A stretch of 64,000 nucleotides of DNA from Galbitalea sp036266835 (GTDB taxonomy: Bacteria > Actinomycetota > Actinomycetes > Actinomycetales > Microbacteriaceae). The stretch is from contig DATAXD010000032.1 of NCBI GenBank assembly GCA_036266835.1, positions 1 through 64,000 of the forward strand. The letters are read 5' to 3'. The notes under the pieces were generated by a model, which was not told where the DNA came from, made no database searches, and saw only the letters and a program-made list of their open reading frames with translations. How positions within the stretch are numbered: the first letter of the stretch is position 1; each line of letters starts with the position of its first letter. Positions 15,804-24,675 of the stretch are shown here, piece by piece. The position numbers and the translations under genes were made by a program.

Positions 15804-16698
15804 CGGCGTTCGCCACCAATCTCGCGATCCGGCGACGCGCGTAGCGCTCGCTCATCGAGGGTCGGCCCAGCACGTTCGAGACGAACCAGAGCAGCAGTCG
15901 CGTTGCCGCCACGGCCGGCCACCATGCGCGCCGAACGCCGAGCAGCTCACGATACCTCACGGGGAGCGTCGCGACCGCTCCAGCGAAGATGATGCGGTAG
16001 CCAAGGCCGGTCGATCGACCCAGCGCGGGCCGGCGAATGAACCGCACGGCATCGTGTACCAGTTGGTCCTGCCGCAACTGGGGATCAAATGCCGTGAGCT
16101 GGTCCGCCAGTTCTCGGCGCGAGGTCGGCGGCCGCGAGACGCCCATCAACTCGCCAGTGGCGGCCCACTCGCGTACGTAGCTGTCGGCTCCGCCGGGAAT
16201 CTTCCCGCCCCAGGTCTCGTGGCATCGAAGGAACGAGTCGGTAAAGGCAACATGTACCCAACTGAGCAATTCGGGGTCGCTCGCGGAGTACGACACCTTC
16301 TCGCCGTCGCGTTCGTAGTTGCCGTTCACTCGGGTGTGCAGCCGACCAACCTGTGCACACGCCAGTTCCGCCTGCTCGCGATCGCCGAAGGTGGTCACCA
16401 GAACCCAGCGTACTGTTCCGTTGAGGCGACCGAGCGGGTCTTCACGGTAGCGCGACCAGTCGTGCACGCCGGCCATCGCACCCGGATGCAGCGTCTGCAG
16501 GAGCAGCGCGCGCATCCCGGCCACGAGCACCGGAATGCCACCGTTTACGGCCCAGACCGCGGATGCCGGCCCGAAATAGCCCTCGTCGTCGCCGGCCTCC
16601 AGCGCCTCGACCCAGCGCGGTGTGCCTCTCGCATCTCTCGACAGCATTTGGAACAGTCCGGTGCGCAGCTTCGCGAACACGTCAGGCCCCCGACGCAT
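15796..16698 (-). CDS. MpaB/DUF2236 family oxygenase
   Basis: A 300-residue member of the oxygenase MpaB (DUF2236) family, related to fungal MpaB' and the latex-clearing protein Lcp, which are heme-dependent oxygenases. Family landmarks are VLVAGMRALLLQTLHPGAMAGV, DPLGRLNGTVRWV, HTRVNGN and VHVAFTDSFL; the conserved histidines and arginines could hold heme. It overlaps the upstream VIT1-type gene by 17 bp and the downstream FAD gene by 8 bp. The start is ATG 16698. The substrate is unknown; cleavage of an isoprenoid or lipid is a family-based guess. Confidence 0.87.
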   Translation of the reverse strand: MRRGPDVFAKLRTGLFQMLSRDARGTPRWVEALEAGDDEGYFGPASAVWAVNGGIPVLVAGMRALLLQTLHPGAMAGVHDWSRYREDPLGRLNGTVRWVLVTTFGDREQAELACAQVGRLHTRVNGNYERDGEKVSYSASDPELLSWVHVAFTDSFLRCHETWGGKIPGGADSYVREWAATGELMGVSRPPTSRRELADQLTAFDPQLRQDQLVHDAVRFIRRPALGRSTGLGYRIIFAGAVATLPVRYRELLGVRRAWWPAVAATRLLLWFVSNVLGRPSMSERYARRRIARLVANADA

Positions 16699-17752
16699 GG
16701 AAGAGAAGTCCCAGCAGGTAGGTCACGGCGGCCGCGCCAAATCCGATGGCAAGCTGGCGCAGCGCCCGCCTCGTCGGTGATCCGCCGGACAGCAGTCCGA
16801 CGATCGAACCGGTTCCGAGCAACGCGAGCCCGACGAGACCCGCCGCAACGAGCGAGGCGGGTACGCCGGTCAGGCCGAAAATGTACGGGATCACCGGGAT
16901 GATCGCGCCGCTCGCGAAGAAGCAGAAGCTGGATGCGGCGGCTCCGATGCCGCTGCCGATCGCCTCGTTGTTCTCTGTTGTGACCCCGGACGACAGGCTT
17001 CCGCGGGGCGCGCTGATCACTTCCGCGGCGTGTTCGACCGCGGCTTTCTTGCTCATGCCTCGAGCTCGGTAGACCAGAGCGAGCTCGTTGGCGTTAACGT
17101 CGAGGTGCTTGAGTGCCTTGTCCGCCTCCGGGTCGGGTGTGGATGCGTCAAGCAACTCGCGCTGCGAGTGCACCGAAATGTACTCCCCCGCAGCCATCGA
17201 CAACGCGCCCGCGAGCAGGCCGGCGACGCCCGTCGCGAGTATTGCGCCCGTAGGTACGCCTGCAGCGGTGACGCCCAGCACCAGCGAAAGATTGCTCACG
17301 AGTCCATCGTTGGCGCCGAAGACCGCAGCCCGGAACGTGCCGCTGAGCCGACTGCGACCACGCGCGGCGAGGCCGCGAATGACCTCTTCGTGAATCTCTT
17401 CGTCTGCGGCCATCGCGCTCGTCGCATCCTTGTCTTCGGCGTAAGGCGAACGGCCCTCCGCGCGCTGGGCAAGGGCGAGCACGAAAACGGAGCCGAACAC
17501 CCTGGCCAGGGCGACCAGGACCCCGGTGCGAACATCCACCCGCCGCGGCTTCTCGGCCTGGTCGCCGAGGAGCGCGAGCCAGTGCGCCTCGTGGCGCCCT
17601 TCAGCGTCGGCCAGGGCGATCAGGATCTCCTGTTCCTCGCCCTTGCGCCGGCTCGCCAGCCGACGGTAAAGCTGCGCCTCCGCCCGCTCATCGGCGAGAT
17701 ACTGCCGCCACCGGCGTATGGTGCGCGCGCTCGGTGCGGATGGCGAGTTCAC
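16682..17752 (-). CDS. VIT1/CCC1 family transporter with ferritin-like N-terminal domain
   Basis: A 356-residue fusion. Residues ~1-140 form a ferritin/rubrerythrin-like helical domain with ERAEAQLY, EGRHEAHW and DEEIHEEVI, which carry carboxylate/histidine metal ligands. The rest is a VIT1/CCC1 membrane domain (FGANDGLVSNLSLVLGV, then GALSMAAGEYISV), the vacuolar iron transporter family that moves Fe2+ or Mn2+ out of the cytosol. About five membrane helices are visible. It is first in the operon with the MpaB oxygenase and FAD enzyme, and divergent from corA (54 bp between starts). A role in iron/manganese detoxification is inferred from family. Confidence 0.9.
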   Translation of the reverse strand: MNSPSAPSARTIRRWRQYLADERAEAQLYRRLASRRKGEEQEILIALADAEGRHEAHWLALLGDQAEKPRRVDVRTGVLVALARVFGSVFVLALAQRAEGRSPYAEDKDATSAMAADEEIHEEVIRGLAARGRSRLSGTFRAAVFGANDGLVSNLSLVLGVTAAGVPTGAILATGVAGLLAGALSMAAGEYISVHSQRELLDASTPDPEADKALKHLDVNANELALVYRARGMSKKAAVEHAAEVISAPRGSLSSGVTTENNEAIGSGIGAAASSFCFFASGAIIPVIPYIFGLTGVPASLVAAGLVGLALLGTGSIVGLLSGGSPTRRALRQLAIGFGAAAVTYLLGLLFHASGA

Positions 17753-17806
17753 GTCTCAAGTGTGCCATGCAGCCGGATGCGCGGTGCCGTGGGTCAGACT
17801 TGCCGC

Positions 17807-18826
17807 ATGCCGATCATCGACAACGCCGTATACGTGAATGGCGAGCGGGCGGCGATCCCCGATTCGCTTGATGCGACCTACGAATTGCTGCGAGAAAAGC
17901 ACGGAATGGCCTGGATCGGGATGTACCGTCCGACGCCAGAGGAAGTGCAGTCCGTCGCGACCGAATTCGACCTCCACCACCTGGCCGTCGAGGACACTCT
18001 CGCCGGACACCAGCGTCCGAAGCTGGAGCGCTACGGCACTACGCAGTTCATCGTCCTGCAGCCCGCCCGCTACCTCGATGCATCCGAGGAGGTCGAGTTC
18101 GGCGAGGTCCACATGTTCATCGGCCCGGACTTCGCAATCACGATCCGGCATGCAGAGTCACCGGATCTCGGGCACGTGCGCAAGCGACTCGAGGCGAACC
18201 CGAAGCTGCTCGCGATCGGGCCGCTGGCGATCATGTATGCCGTTCTCGACCAGGTGGTCGACGAGTACTCACCCGTCGTGAGCGGTGTCGAGAACGACAT
18301 CGACGAGATCGAGGACCAACTGTTCAAGGAGGACGCCAACGTGTCGCGGCGCATCTACGAACTCACCCGGGAAGTCATCGCTTTCCAGCGGGCGACGCAA
18401 CCGCTTGTCGGGATGCTGGCGCTGCTGCGCGAGCGGCTCGATGACGAGGATGAGCGCACGCTCGAACTGCGCCGCAGCCTCCGCGACGTCGAGGACCACG
18501 TCATCACTCTCGTCGAGCGCGTCGACGGATTTCGCACCCTGCTGCAGAACGCGCTCATGGTTCACGCGACACTGGTTGGCCAACGCCAGGGAGATGAGAC
18601 TAAGGCCCTCACCGAGGCGAGCCTGCGTCAGGGCGACGAAACCAAGCGCATCTCGTCGTGGGCGGCCATCCTGTTCGCGCCGACGCTCATCGCCAGCATC
18701 TACGGCATGAATTTCCGGAACATGCCCGAGCTGCTGTGGCCGTGGGGCTATCCACTGGCGATCCTTGCCATGATCGTGCTCGGGTTCATCCTGTATGCCT
18801 CGTTCAAGAAACGCGGCTGGATTTAG
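17807..18826 (+). CDS. corA: CorA family magnesium/cobalt channel
   Basis: A 339-residue CorA-type divalent cation channel. The long N-terminal cytosolic alpha/beta domain is followed by two C-terminal membrane helices. The selectivity signature YGMNF (G300-M301-N302) ends the first helix, and the C-terminus is basic (KKRGWI). It pentamerises in the membrane and passes Mg2+ down its gradient. The ATG at 17807 fits the family start; the frame is open far upstream, but those codons are opposite the VIT1-type gene. It ends 2 bp from the stop of the convergent LysR gene. Confidence 0.93.
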   Translation: MPIIDNAVYVNGERAAIPDSLDATYELLREKHGMAWIGMYRPTPEEVQSVATEFDLHHLAVEDTLAGHQRPKLERYGTTQFIVLQPARYLDASEEVEFGEVHMFIGPDFAITIRHAESPDLGHVRKRLEANPKLLAIGPLAIMYAVLDQVVDEYSPVVSGVENDIDEIEDQLFKEDANVSRRIYELTREVIAFQRATQPLVGMLALLRERLDDEDERTLELRRSLRDVEDHVITLVERVDGFRTLLQNALMVHATLVGQRQGDETKALTEASLRQGDETKRISSWAAILFAPTLIASIYGMNFRNMPELLWPWGYPLAILAMIVLGFILYASFKKRGWI

Positions 18827-18828
18827 AA

Positions 18829-19677
18829 CTAAGCCAGGCCCCGACCGAGGATGGCCGAGATCAGGGCATCGGTCGAGTCGACCGGCGCGCTCGGGTTTCG
18901 CAGCAGCGTGAAGTCGACGTCGCCGAGAACGGGCAGCCCGAACTTGATAGTCACCTTCACGAGGTCCTCGGGAATCAGGCTGTGCGGAAACACTGCGACG
19001 CCCAGGCCCGCCCGCACGGCGGCCAGCAGCCCGCTCACTTCGCGCGAATTGCAGGTGATACGCCAGGTGCGCCCGGCGGTTTCGAGCGCGTCAATACCCA
19101 TCTGCCTGCTGAAGCTCGGCGCCTGGTAGGCGACTACGGGAACCGGCTGGTCGGGCTCGATGATGGTGTTCTCGTGGCCCACCCAGACCATCGCGTCTCG
19201 ACGCACGCGCACGCCGTCGGGACTCTCATCCGGTGACTGCTTGATGAAGATGAGGTCGAGTTGTCCGCCTCGCAGCCGGCGCACGAGTGGGCCGGTCTGG
19301 CTGACCGTAAGTTCGAGATTGATCTGCGGATACAGCTGGCGAAAGTGCCGCAGGATGCGCGGCAGCTGGGTGATCGCGAGGTCGTCGCCAGCCCCGAACC
19401 GGAGCCGCCCCCGCATGGCTGATCCCAGGAAGTAGCTCGACGCATTTTCGTGGGCCGCCAGGATCGTGCGGGCGAATCCGGCCATGGCATCGCCGTTGTC
19501 GGTGAGTCGCACGTCCCGGGTGTCGCGCGAGATCAGCATCCGCCCGGCCGCATCCTCGAGTTTGCGAACGTGCTGGCTCACGGTTGGCTGGCTGAGACCC
19601 AGCTGGAGGCCCGCGCCCGTAAAGCTTTGCGTCTCGGCGACCGCGAGGAACGTTCTGAGCAGAACCGGATCGAACAC
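18829..19677 (-). CDS. LysR family transcriptional regulator
   Basis: A 282-residue LysR regulator. The N-terminal winged helix is clear (LLRTFLAVAETQSFTGAGLQLGLSQ, recognition helix SQPTVSQHVRKLE), followed by a periplasmic-binding-like effector domain. The GTG start at 19677 has GGAG upstream. It is divergent from the MFS gene with 53 bp between, so by the usual LysR pattern it probably controls that exporter and itself. TGTCA-A-TGACA in the gap is a candidate binding site. The effector is unknown. Confidence 0.92.
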   Translation of the reverse strand: MFDPVLLRTFLAVAETQSFTGAGLQLGLSQPTVSQHVRKLEDAAGRMLISRDTRDVRLTDNGDAMAGFARTILAAHENASSYFLGSAMRGRLRFGAGDDLAITQLPRILRHFRQLYPQINLELTVSQTGPLVRRLRGGQLDLIFIKQSPDESPDGVRVRRDAMVWVGHENTIIEPDQPVPVVAYQAPSFSRQMGIDALETAGRTWRITCNSREVSGLLAAVRAGLGVAVFPHSLIPEDLVKVTIKFGLPVLGDVDFTLLRNPSAPVDSTDALISAILGRGLA

Positions 19678-19694
19678 GATGGCTCCATTACGTT

Positions 19695-19705
19695 TGTCAA
19701 TGACA
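19695..19705. promoter_or_regulatory. Candidate LysR operator between divergent genes
   Basis: TGTCAATGACA is a perfect 5-1-5 palindrome in the 53-bp gap between the LysR gene and the MFS transporter gene. It does not fit the classic T-N11-A box exactly, so assignment to this regulator rests on position. A TACTCT hexamer at 19721-19726, four bases before the MFS ATG, could be its -10. Confidence 0.4.
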
Positions 19706-19730
19706 GATATAGGTTCAATTTACTCTCAGA

Positions 19731-21125
19731 ATGAAACGGGCGAGCGTACTCTTAAACCCAGTGACCGCCACCGATTCTTCATCCGCGTATCCGCCCACCG
19801 AGCCGATCCAGGTGATCACTGGTCGCCAGCCGTGGAAGCAGAGCTTCACCGCGCTTCAGGTTCCCAACTACCGGCTGTTCACAGTCTCGAACATCCTCGC
19901 GATGTCGGGAACGTGGATGCAGCGCATCGCGCAGGACTGGCTGGTCCTGACCCTCTCGCACAGCGTGACCGCTGTCGGCATCACGGTCGCGATGCAATTC
20001 ACGCCCATGCTGCTGTTCGGCCTGTACGGCGGACTGATCGTCGACCGTTATTCGAAGCGGATGCTGCTGATGATGACGCAGGGAACAATCGGCCTGCTGT
20101 CGGCGCTGCTGGCCATCCTCGCCCTGACGCACACCGTTCAGGTCTGGCACATCTGGGCCATCGCGTTCGTCGTCGGGCTCGTGGTCGTCGTGGACAACCC
20201 GACCAGGCAGGTCTTCGTCAGCGAACTCGTCGGGCCACGCAAGCTGCGTAACGCGATCAGCATCAACTCGTCGGTGTTTCAGCTCGGCGGTCTCATCGGA
20301 CCGGCCGTCGCAGGATTCCTGCTCGACGCGGTGGGCGCCGGATGGGCCTTCGCGATCAACGCCGGCGCGTGCGGCGTCACCGTGCTGACGCTTTCGGCAC
20401 TCAAGAAGTCGAACCTCTACAGGAACGCTCCGCTGCCTCGGGCAAAGGGGCAGCTCAAACAGGGTCTCGCGTACGCGGTGCGAAAACCCTCGATCTTCTG
20501 GACCATTGTCGTGCTCACGCTGTTGTCAGTGTTCGCGCTGACGACCCCCGTCATCCTCACCGCCTATGCCAACGACGTGTTCAAGGTGGGCGCATCCGGC
20601 TACGGGCTCTTCAACACACTCATTGCCGCGGGGGCCTTTGCCGGCGCAATTCTGTCGACGAGGCGGCGAAGCGTGCGGCTGCGCACGGTCCTGTTCACCG
20701 GCATCGCCTGGGGACTGCTACAGGCGCTCGGTGCTCTGATGACCAACGAAATCGGATTCGCCTGCACACTCGTCGCCCTCGGCCTGGCCTGCCTGCTGTT
20801 CATCACGGCAGCGAATTCGCTGGTGCAGATGTCGTCGAACATCGGCATTCGTGGGCGGGTCATGTCGCTGTATGTGCTGGTGCAGCTCGGCGGCCAGGCG
20901 ATCGGTGGGCCGATCATGGGCGCGATCGTATCCAGCTGGGGCCCGGCGATCGGCATCGCAGTGTCCGGTCTCGTGCCCGCGCTGGCGGCGATCGTCATCT
21001 CCATCCATCTCGCTCGTCGGCGCGAGCTGCGCGTTCGCGTCTGGATAGAGCGCGGCAGTCCTCGCATCTCAATCATCCGCAAGGCGCACTCGGGCGAATC
21101 GCTGGTTGACGGAACAACCGCCTAG
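19731..21125 (+). CDS. MFS transporter (EntS/MFS_3 type)
   Basis: A 464-residue major facilitator with 12 predicted helices. The opening LQVPNYRLFTVSNILAMSG and WMQRIAQDWLVL are typical of the MFS_3 (enterobactin exporter EntS-like) group, and the loop 2-3 motif appears as GGLIVDRYSKRMLL. It is probably a drug or siderophore exporter driven by protons. The ATG at 19731 lacks an RBS and may be leaderless; a GTG at 19761 is an alternative. The divergent LysR gene is its likely regulator. Confidence 0.88.
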   Translation: MKRASVLLNPVTATDSSSAYPPTEPIQVITGRQPWKQSFTALQVPNYRLFTVSNILAMSGTWMQRIAQDWLVLTLSHSVTAVGITVAMQFTPMLLFGLYGGLIVDRYSKRMLLMMTQGTIGLLSALLAILALTHTVQVWHIWAIAFVVGLVVVVDNPTRQVFVSELVGPRKLRNAISINSSVFQLGGLIGPAVAGFLLDAVGAGWAFAINAGACGVTVLTLSALKKSNLYRNAPLPRAKGQLKQGLAYAVRKPSIFWTIVVLTLLSVFALTTPVILTAYANDVFKVGASGYGLFNTLIAAGAFAGAILSTRRRSVRLRTVLFTGIAWGLLQALGALMTNEIGFACTLVALGLACLLFITAANSLVQMSSNIGIRGRVMSLYVLVQLGGQAIGGPIMGAIVSSWGPAIGIAVSGLVPALAAIVISIHLARRRELRVRVWIERGSPRISIIRKAHSGESLVDGTTA

Positions 21126-21176
21126 ACGGGGGTCCATCCACACACGCGGCTCTGCACACGTGTCTAGGCTGGAGTG

Positions 21177-22157
21177 ATGAAAACCAAACGGCTGGGCGAC
21201 AGCGGTCTCGAGGTCTCGGCAGTCATTCTGGGCTGCATGTCGTACGGGGATCCCAAGCGTGGCAACCATGCCTGGAGCGTCGGACTCGACGATGCACGCC
21301 CGTTCTTCAAGCAGGCGATCGAACTCGGAATCACCACTTTTGACACCGCGAACGTGTACTCGCTCGGCAGCAGCGAGGAGATCACCGGTGCGCTCCTGCA
21401 CGAGTTCGCGTCTCGGGAGGACGTCGTGATTGCCACCAAGGTGCACGGCGCGATGCGGCCGGGCCCGTACGGCCACGGGCTCTCGCGCAAAGCCATCATG
21501 AACGAGGTGGATGCGTCGCTCAAGCGGCTAGGAACGGACTACATCGATCTCTATCAGATCCACCGCTTCGACCCCGATGTTCCCGTCGAGGAGACGATGG
21601 AAGTCTTGCACGACGTCGTGAAGGCCGGTAAGGCGCGCTACCTCGGGGCGTCGTCCATGTACGCCTGGCAGTTCGCGAACATGCAGCACGCCGCGGATCT
21701 GAACGGCTGGACCCGTTTCATCTCGATGCAGGACCAGTACAACCTGCTGAACCGCGAAGAGGAGCGGGAGATGCATCCGTACTGCGTGGACAGCGGCATC
21801 GGCGTCATCCCGTGGAGCCCGCTTGCTCGCGGCCGCCTGACGCGAGCCTGGGACGATTCGTCGACTGCGCGTGGCGACTCGGACCAGTTCGGTAAAACCC
21901 TGTACCACCAGAGCGAGGACGCCGATCGCAAGATCGTGGATGCGGTTGCCGCCGTCGCCGAGGCCCGCGGACTGCCGCGCGCGCAGGTAGCGCTCGCGTG
22001 GGTCGCCCAGCAGCCGGCTGTCACTGCGCCGATCGTGGGGGCAACGAAGCCGAATCACCTCGAGGATGCGGCCGCGGCCGTTGAGTTGACGCTGACGAAG
22101 GCCGAACTGACGCAGCTCGCCGAGCACTATGTTCCCCACGCAATCGAGGGATTTTGA
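21177..22157 (+). CDS. Aldo/keto reductase
   Basis: A 326-residue NADPH-dependent aldo/keto reductase of the YajO/Tas-like group, an alpha/beta barrel that reduces carbonyls. The catalytic tetrad is visible: FDTANVYS (Asp and Tyr), ATKVHG (Lys) and YQIHRFD (His). The C-terminal cofactor segment APIVGATKPNHLEDA is present. TAGGCT at 21165-21170 ends 6 nt before the ATG, indicating a leaderless start; GTG at 21174 is an alternative. The FBP-type gene follows 22 bp later in the same direction, probably cotranscribed. The substrate is unknown. Confidence 0.92.
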   Translation: MKTKRLGDSGLEVSAVILGCMSYGDPKRGNHAWSVGLDDARPFFKQAIELGITTFDTANVYSLGSSEEITGALLHEFASREDVVIATKVHGAMRPGPYGHGLSRKAIMNEVDASLKRLGTDYIDLYQIHRFDPDVPVEETMEVLHDVVKAGKARYLGASSMYAWQFANMQHAADLNGWTRFISMQDQYNLLNREEEREMHPYCVDSGIGVIPWSPLARGRLTRAWDDSSTARGDSDQFGKTLYHQSEDADRKIVDAVAAVAEARGLPRAQVALAWVAQQPAVTAPIVGATKPNHLEDAAAAVELTLTKAELTQLAEHYVPHAIEGF

Positions 22158-22179
22158 GCGAACGCGTGCAGGAGAGTCC

Positions 22180-22674
22180 ATGCAGCCGCTGACCGAGGAA
22201 CAGATTCGTTCGTCGTTCGTGAACGCCTCCACGGATGCGATGGAACGGATGCCACTCCCGGGCCTCCATGAAACCGTGTGGGAGGACCGTGAATACCTGG
22301 GTTGGCTCGACCCGACATTCGCCGAACGCGGGTACATCGTTTACTGGCGTGAGGGCAAACCCTTCGGCATGATTCTGCGGTCGGCATCGTCGTCGATGTC
22401 TCGAGGAATCTCGGCGATGTGCTCGCTGTGTCGCACCCATCAGCCCGGAAACCAGGTCTCGCTGTTCACCGTTCCGAAGGCGGGACAGGCCGGGCGGGAC
22501 GGCAACACAATCGGCACCTACATCTGCTCGGACCTCGCGTGTTCGGCGATCATCCGCATCGTTCCACCACCGTCAGACCTGCAGCCTCGGCCGACGGAGG
22601 TCGTCTCCGATCGAACCTCGGGACTGCTCGCGCGTCTCGACAACTTCACTCGGGAGTTGCTGCCCGCGAGTTAG
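22180..22674 (+). CDS. FBP domain protein (EF-G-binding, treble-clef zinc finger)
   Basis: A 164-residue FBP/FusB-type protein. The C-terminal half has a treble-clef zinc finger with CSLC and a second pair in CSDLAC. Relatives bind elongation factor G and can protect ribosomes from fusidic acid; whether this one does is unknown. I chose ATG 22180 because GGAG lies about 6 nt upstream. It probably forms an operon with the aldo/keto reductase. No signal peptide is seen. Confidence 0.85.
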   Translation: MQPLTEEQIRSSFVNASTDAMERMPLPGLHETVWEDREYLGWLDPTFAERGYIVYWREGKPFGMILRSASSSMSRGISAMCSLCRTHQPGNQVSLFTVPKAGQAGRDGNTIGTYICSDLACSAIIRIVPPPSDLQPRPTEVVSDRTSGLLARLDNFTRELLPAS

Positions 22675-22684
22675 CGCATTGCGC

Positions 22685-23173
22685 TCACGAGGTGCTGCCG
22701 GGGAATGCGAGCATCAGCGCTGTGACAAGGACGCCGATCAGACAGATCCCTGACTCGACTGCTCCGATGATGAGGTTGGAGAGGGCGAGACCCCGCGCGC
22801 CCAGCTCGGTCGAACGCCGCAAGGCCAGGCTTGCGAACACGATCGCGAGACCTTCGGATATCCCTGCGAGAGCAAATCCCGCGAGGACAAGCCATGTAGC
22901 ACCAGCGAACCGGTTGTAGGGCGACGCCGCGAAAGGAATGAAGATGATGACAGCCAGCATCAAGAGTGTGCCGATGTACGCGAACAATCGCGATCGACCA
23001 GCGTTGAGGTTCGGCCCGACCCAGTAGCTTCGGGTGTATCTGGGGCCGGCAGACAACGAGCTCGCGGCGCGATGGGTGAATTCGGTCCAGTTGCTCCCAT
23101 CCCACCAGCGGTCGCGACCGGGTGTCTGAGGATCTGGGTACCAGCCCCGCGGAGCGGATGGTGTGCTCGACAT
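22685..23173 (-). CDS. DUF2510 membrane protein
   Basis: A 162-residue protein with an N-terminal DUF2510 motif (RGWYPDPQTPGRDRWWDGSNWTE), followed by three to four hydrophobic helices of DUF4190-like character from about residue 62. DUF2510 is a short WW-like module common in actinobacterial membrane proteins, with no known biochemical role. It lies 17 bp after the LCP gene on the same strand and probably shares its transcript, which hints at an envelope role. Related modules occur at 55.3 and 58.1 kb. Confidence 0.85.
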   Translation of the reverse strand: MSSTPSAPRGWYPDPQTPGRDRWWDGSNWTEFTHRAASSLSAGPRYTRSYWVGPNLNAGRSRLFAYIGTLLMLAVIIFIPFAASPYNRFAGATWLVLAGFALAGISEGLAIVFASLALRRSTELGARGLALSNLIIGAVESGICLIGVLVTALMLAFPGSTS

Positions 23174-23190
23174 GTTCGAGAGTCTGCCAC

Positions 23191-24639
23191 CTACTCCACG
23201 CAGGACTGCGCGTTGTAGGTGTTGGTCGGCGGTGCCGTGGGCTTGGGGGTAGGCGGGTTGGCCGCTGCACCAGCCTCCGTGTTGACCGCGATGTGGTCGG
23301 TTCCGAGCACCACCTCGATCTGGCTGATGCCGGTGTCCTTGCTGAGCGCCGCGCCCGGGAAATAACCGGCGACGACTTTCGCTGCAGCCGCATCCGCCGG
23401 CGGATACTCGACCGTCGTTTTAGTTTCGGTTGGTGCGGTCGCCGGGGTTCCCGTGTGGAACCCGACGGAGTCAAGCGCCTGCGAAGCGGCCGTTGCGGCT
23501 CCGTTCACACCGCCACCGTTCATCACAGTGAGAGTGATCGAGCTTGGCAGCGGGGCCGACGTCGCGCTCGACTTCGGGCTGACAATTCCCGCAATGAAGG
23601 CAGGCATGGCGGCCGTGTTGACCTTGACGATGGAAACTGCCGCACCACCGACGAAGATGGTTGGCGTACCGAGAATCGGTATGGTCGCCGAGTGCAGGTT
23701 GCCACCGAACCCGTGCACCTGCGCGGCAAGATTGAGCAGGTTGAGTCCGGGGTCCGTCTCGATCGATGAGCTCACCGCAGTGATCACGTTGTGCAGCTTC
23801 ACCGGGTTGAGCAGGGTTCCAGCGTTGAGGATCTGACGCGCTTCGATCGACAGGAAGTACTGCTGGCGAATTTCACGGTCGAGGTCGCCCTGTGGCAGAC
23901 CGTGGCGTTGCCGCACGAACGACAGGGCCTGGCTCGCGTCGAGGTTGGAGACGCCGGCGGGGAGATGGATGCCCGAGTAGGGGTCGTTGACCGCTTCCTT
24001 CAGGCAGACGCGCACAGGCCCGAGCGCCTTGACGACATCGTAGAAGCCGAGCAACGAGATTCGCACGTAATGGTCGACCGTGAGTCCGGTCAGGTTCTGA
24101 ACGACCCGGATGAGCAGCTGCGCTCCACCCGCATCGCCGCCGTGTGCGGCACCGAGCTCGTACGCGGAGTTCATCTTGCGCATCCCGTAGCCGGGCACGT
24201 TCACCCACGAGTCACGCGGGAACGAGATCAGGGTCGGGTTCGTCCCGTTGGCCGGAACATGCAGCAGCATGATCGTGTCGGTGTCGAGGGTTCCGCCATC
24301 CTGGGTTGTGCCCAGCTGCGCGAGTTCTGCGGCGGATGCGCCAGCTGGCCGATGGTCGTCGCCGACTAGCAGGATGTTCTCGTCGCGATCATCCGATTTT
24401 CCGCCACCGGGGATTGCGTTGACGTGCGTAATGCCGTTGATGAACGTCGTGTAGTTGACGACGACGTATCCGATGGCAACCAGGAGCAGGACAACCAGTA
24501 TTGCGACAACGCGTCGAACGATGATAGTTCGACGACCGGGCGGTGCCTTGGATCGCCGCCGGGGCCGGGGCTGACCGGGCTCGCGGATGTCGGTGATGAG
24601 TGGTCGCCGTGGAGCGGGCGGAGTTGGACGGGTGACCAC
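23191..24639 (-). CDS. LCP (LytR-CpsA-Psr) family protein
   Basis: A 482-residue membrane-anchored enzyme of the LCP family, which attaches undecaprenyl-linked glycopolymers to peptidoglycan. Order: basic cytosolic tail, one transmembrane helix (VVAILVVLLLVAIGYVVV, about 42-59), the LCP domain with DTIMLLHVP, SFPRDSWVNVPGYG and SFVRQRHG, and a C-terminal LytR_C domain (TLTVMNGGGVNGAA). The conserved Asp and Arg residues for pyrophosphate binding are present. The GTG start at 24639 follows a TATGGT hexamer by 5 nt, so it is probably leaderless. Confidence 0.93.
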   Translation of the reverse strand: MVTRPTPPAPRRPLITDIREPGQPRPRRRSKAPPGRRTIIVRRVVAILVVLLLVAIGYVVVNYTTFINGITHVNAIPGGGKSDDRDENILLVGDDHRPAGASAAELAQLGTTQDGGTLDTDTIMLLHVPANGTNPTLISFPRDSWVNVPGYGMRKMNSAYELGAAHGGDAGGAQLLIRVVQNLTGLTVDHYVRISLLGFYDVVKALGPVRVCLKEAVNDPYSGIHLPAGVSNLDASQALSFVRQRHGLPQGDLDREIRQQYFLSIEARQILNAGTLLNPVKLHNVITAVSSSIETDPGLNLLNLAAQVHGFGGNLHSATIPILGTPTIFVGGAAVSIVKVNTAAMPAFIAGIVSPKSSATSAPLPSSITLTVMNGGGVNGAATAASQALDSVGFHTGTPATAPTETKTTVEYPPADAAAAKVVAGYFPGAALSKDTGISQIEVVLGTDHIAVNTEAGAAANPPTPKPTAPPTNTYNAQSCVE

Positions 24640-24675
24640 ATCGAACCATAGTCAGAACCGGCTGGGGTTACGGTG

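Noticed and set aside
17030..17806. N-terminal extension of corA
   Set aside because: The frame is open but lies opposite the VIT1-type gene; CorA homology begins at ATG 17807.
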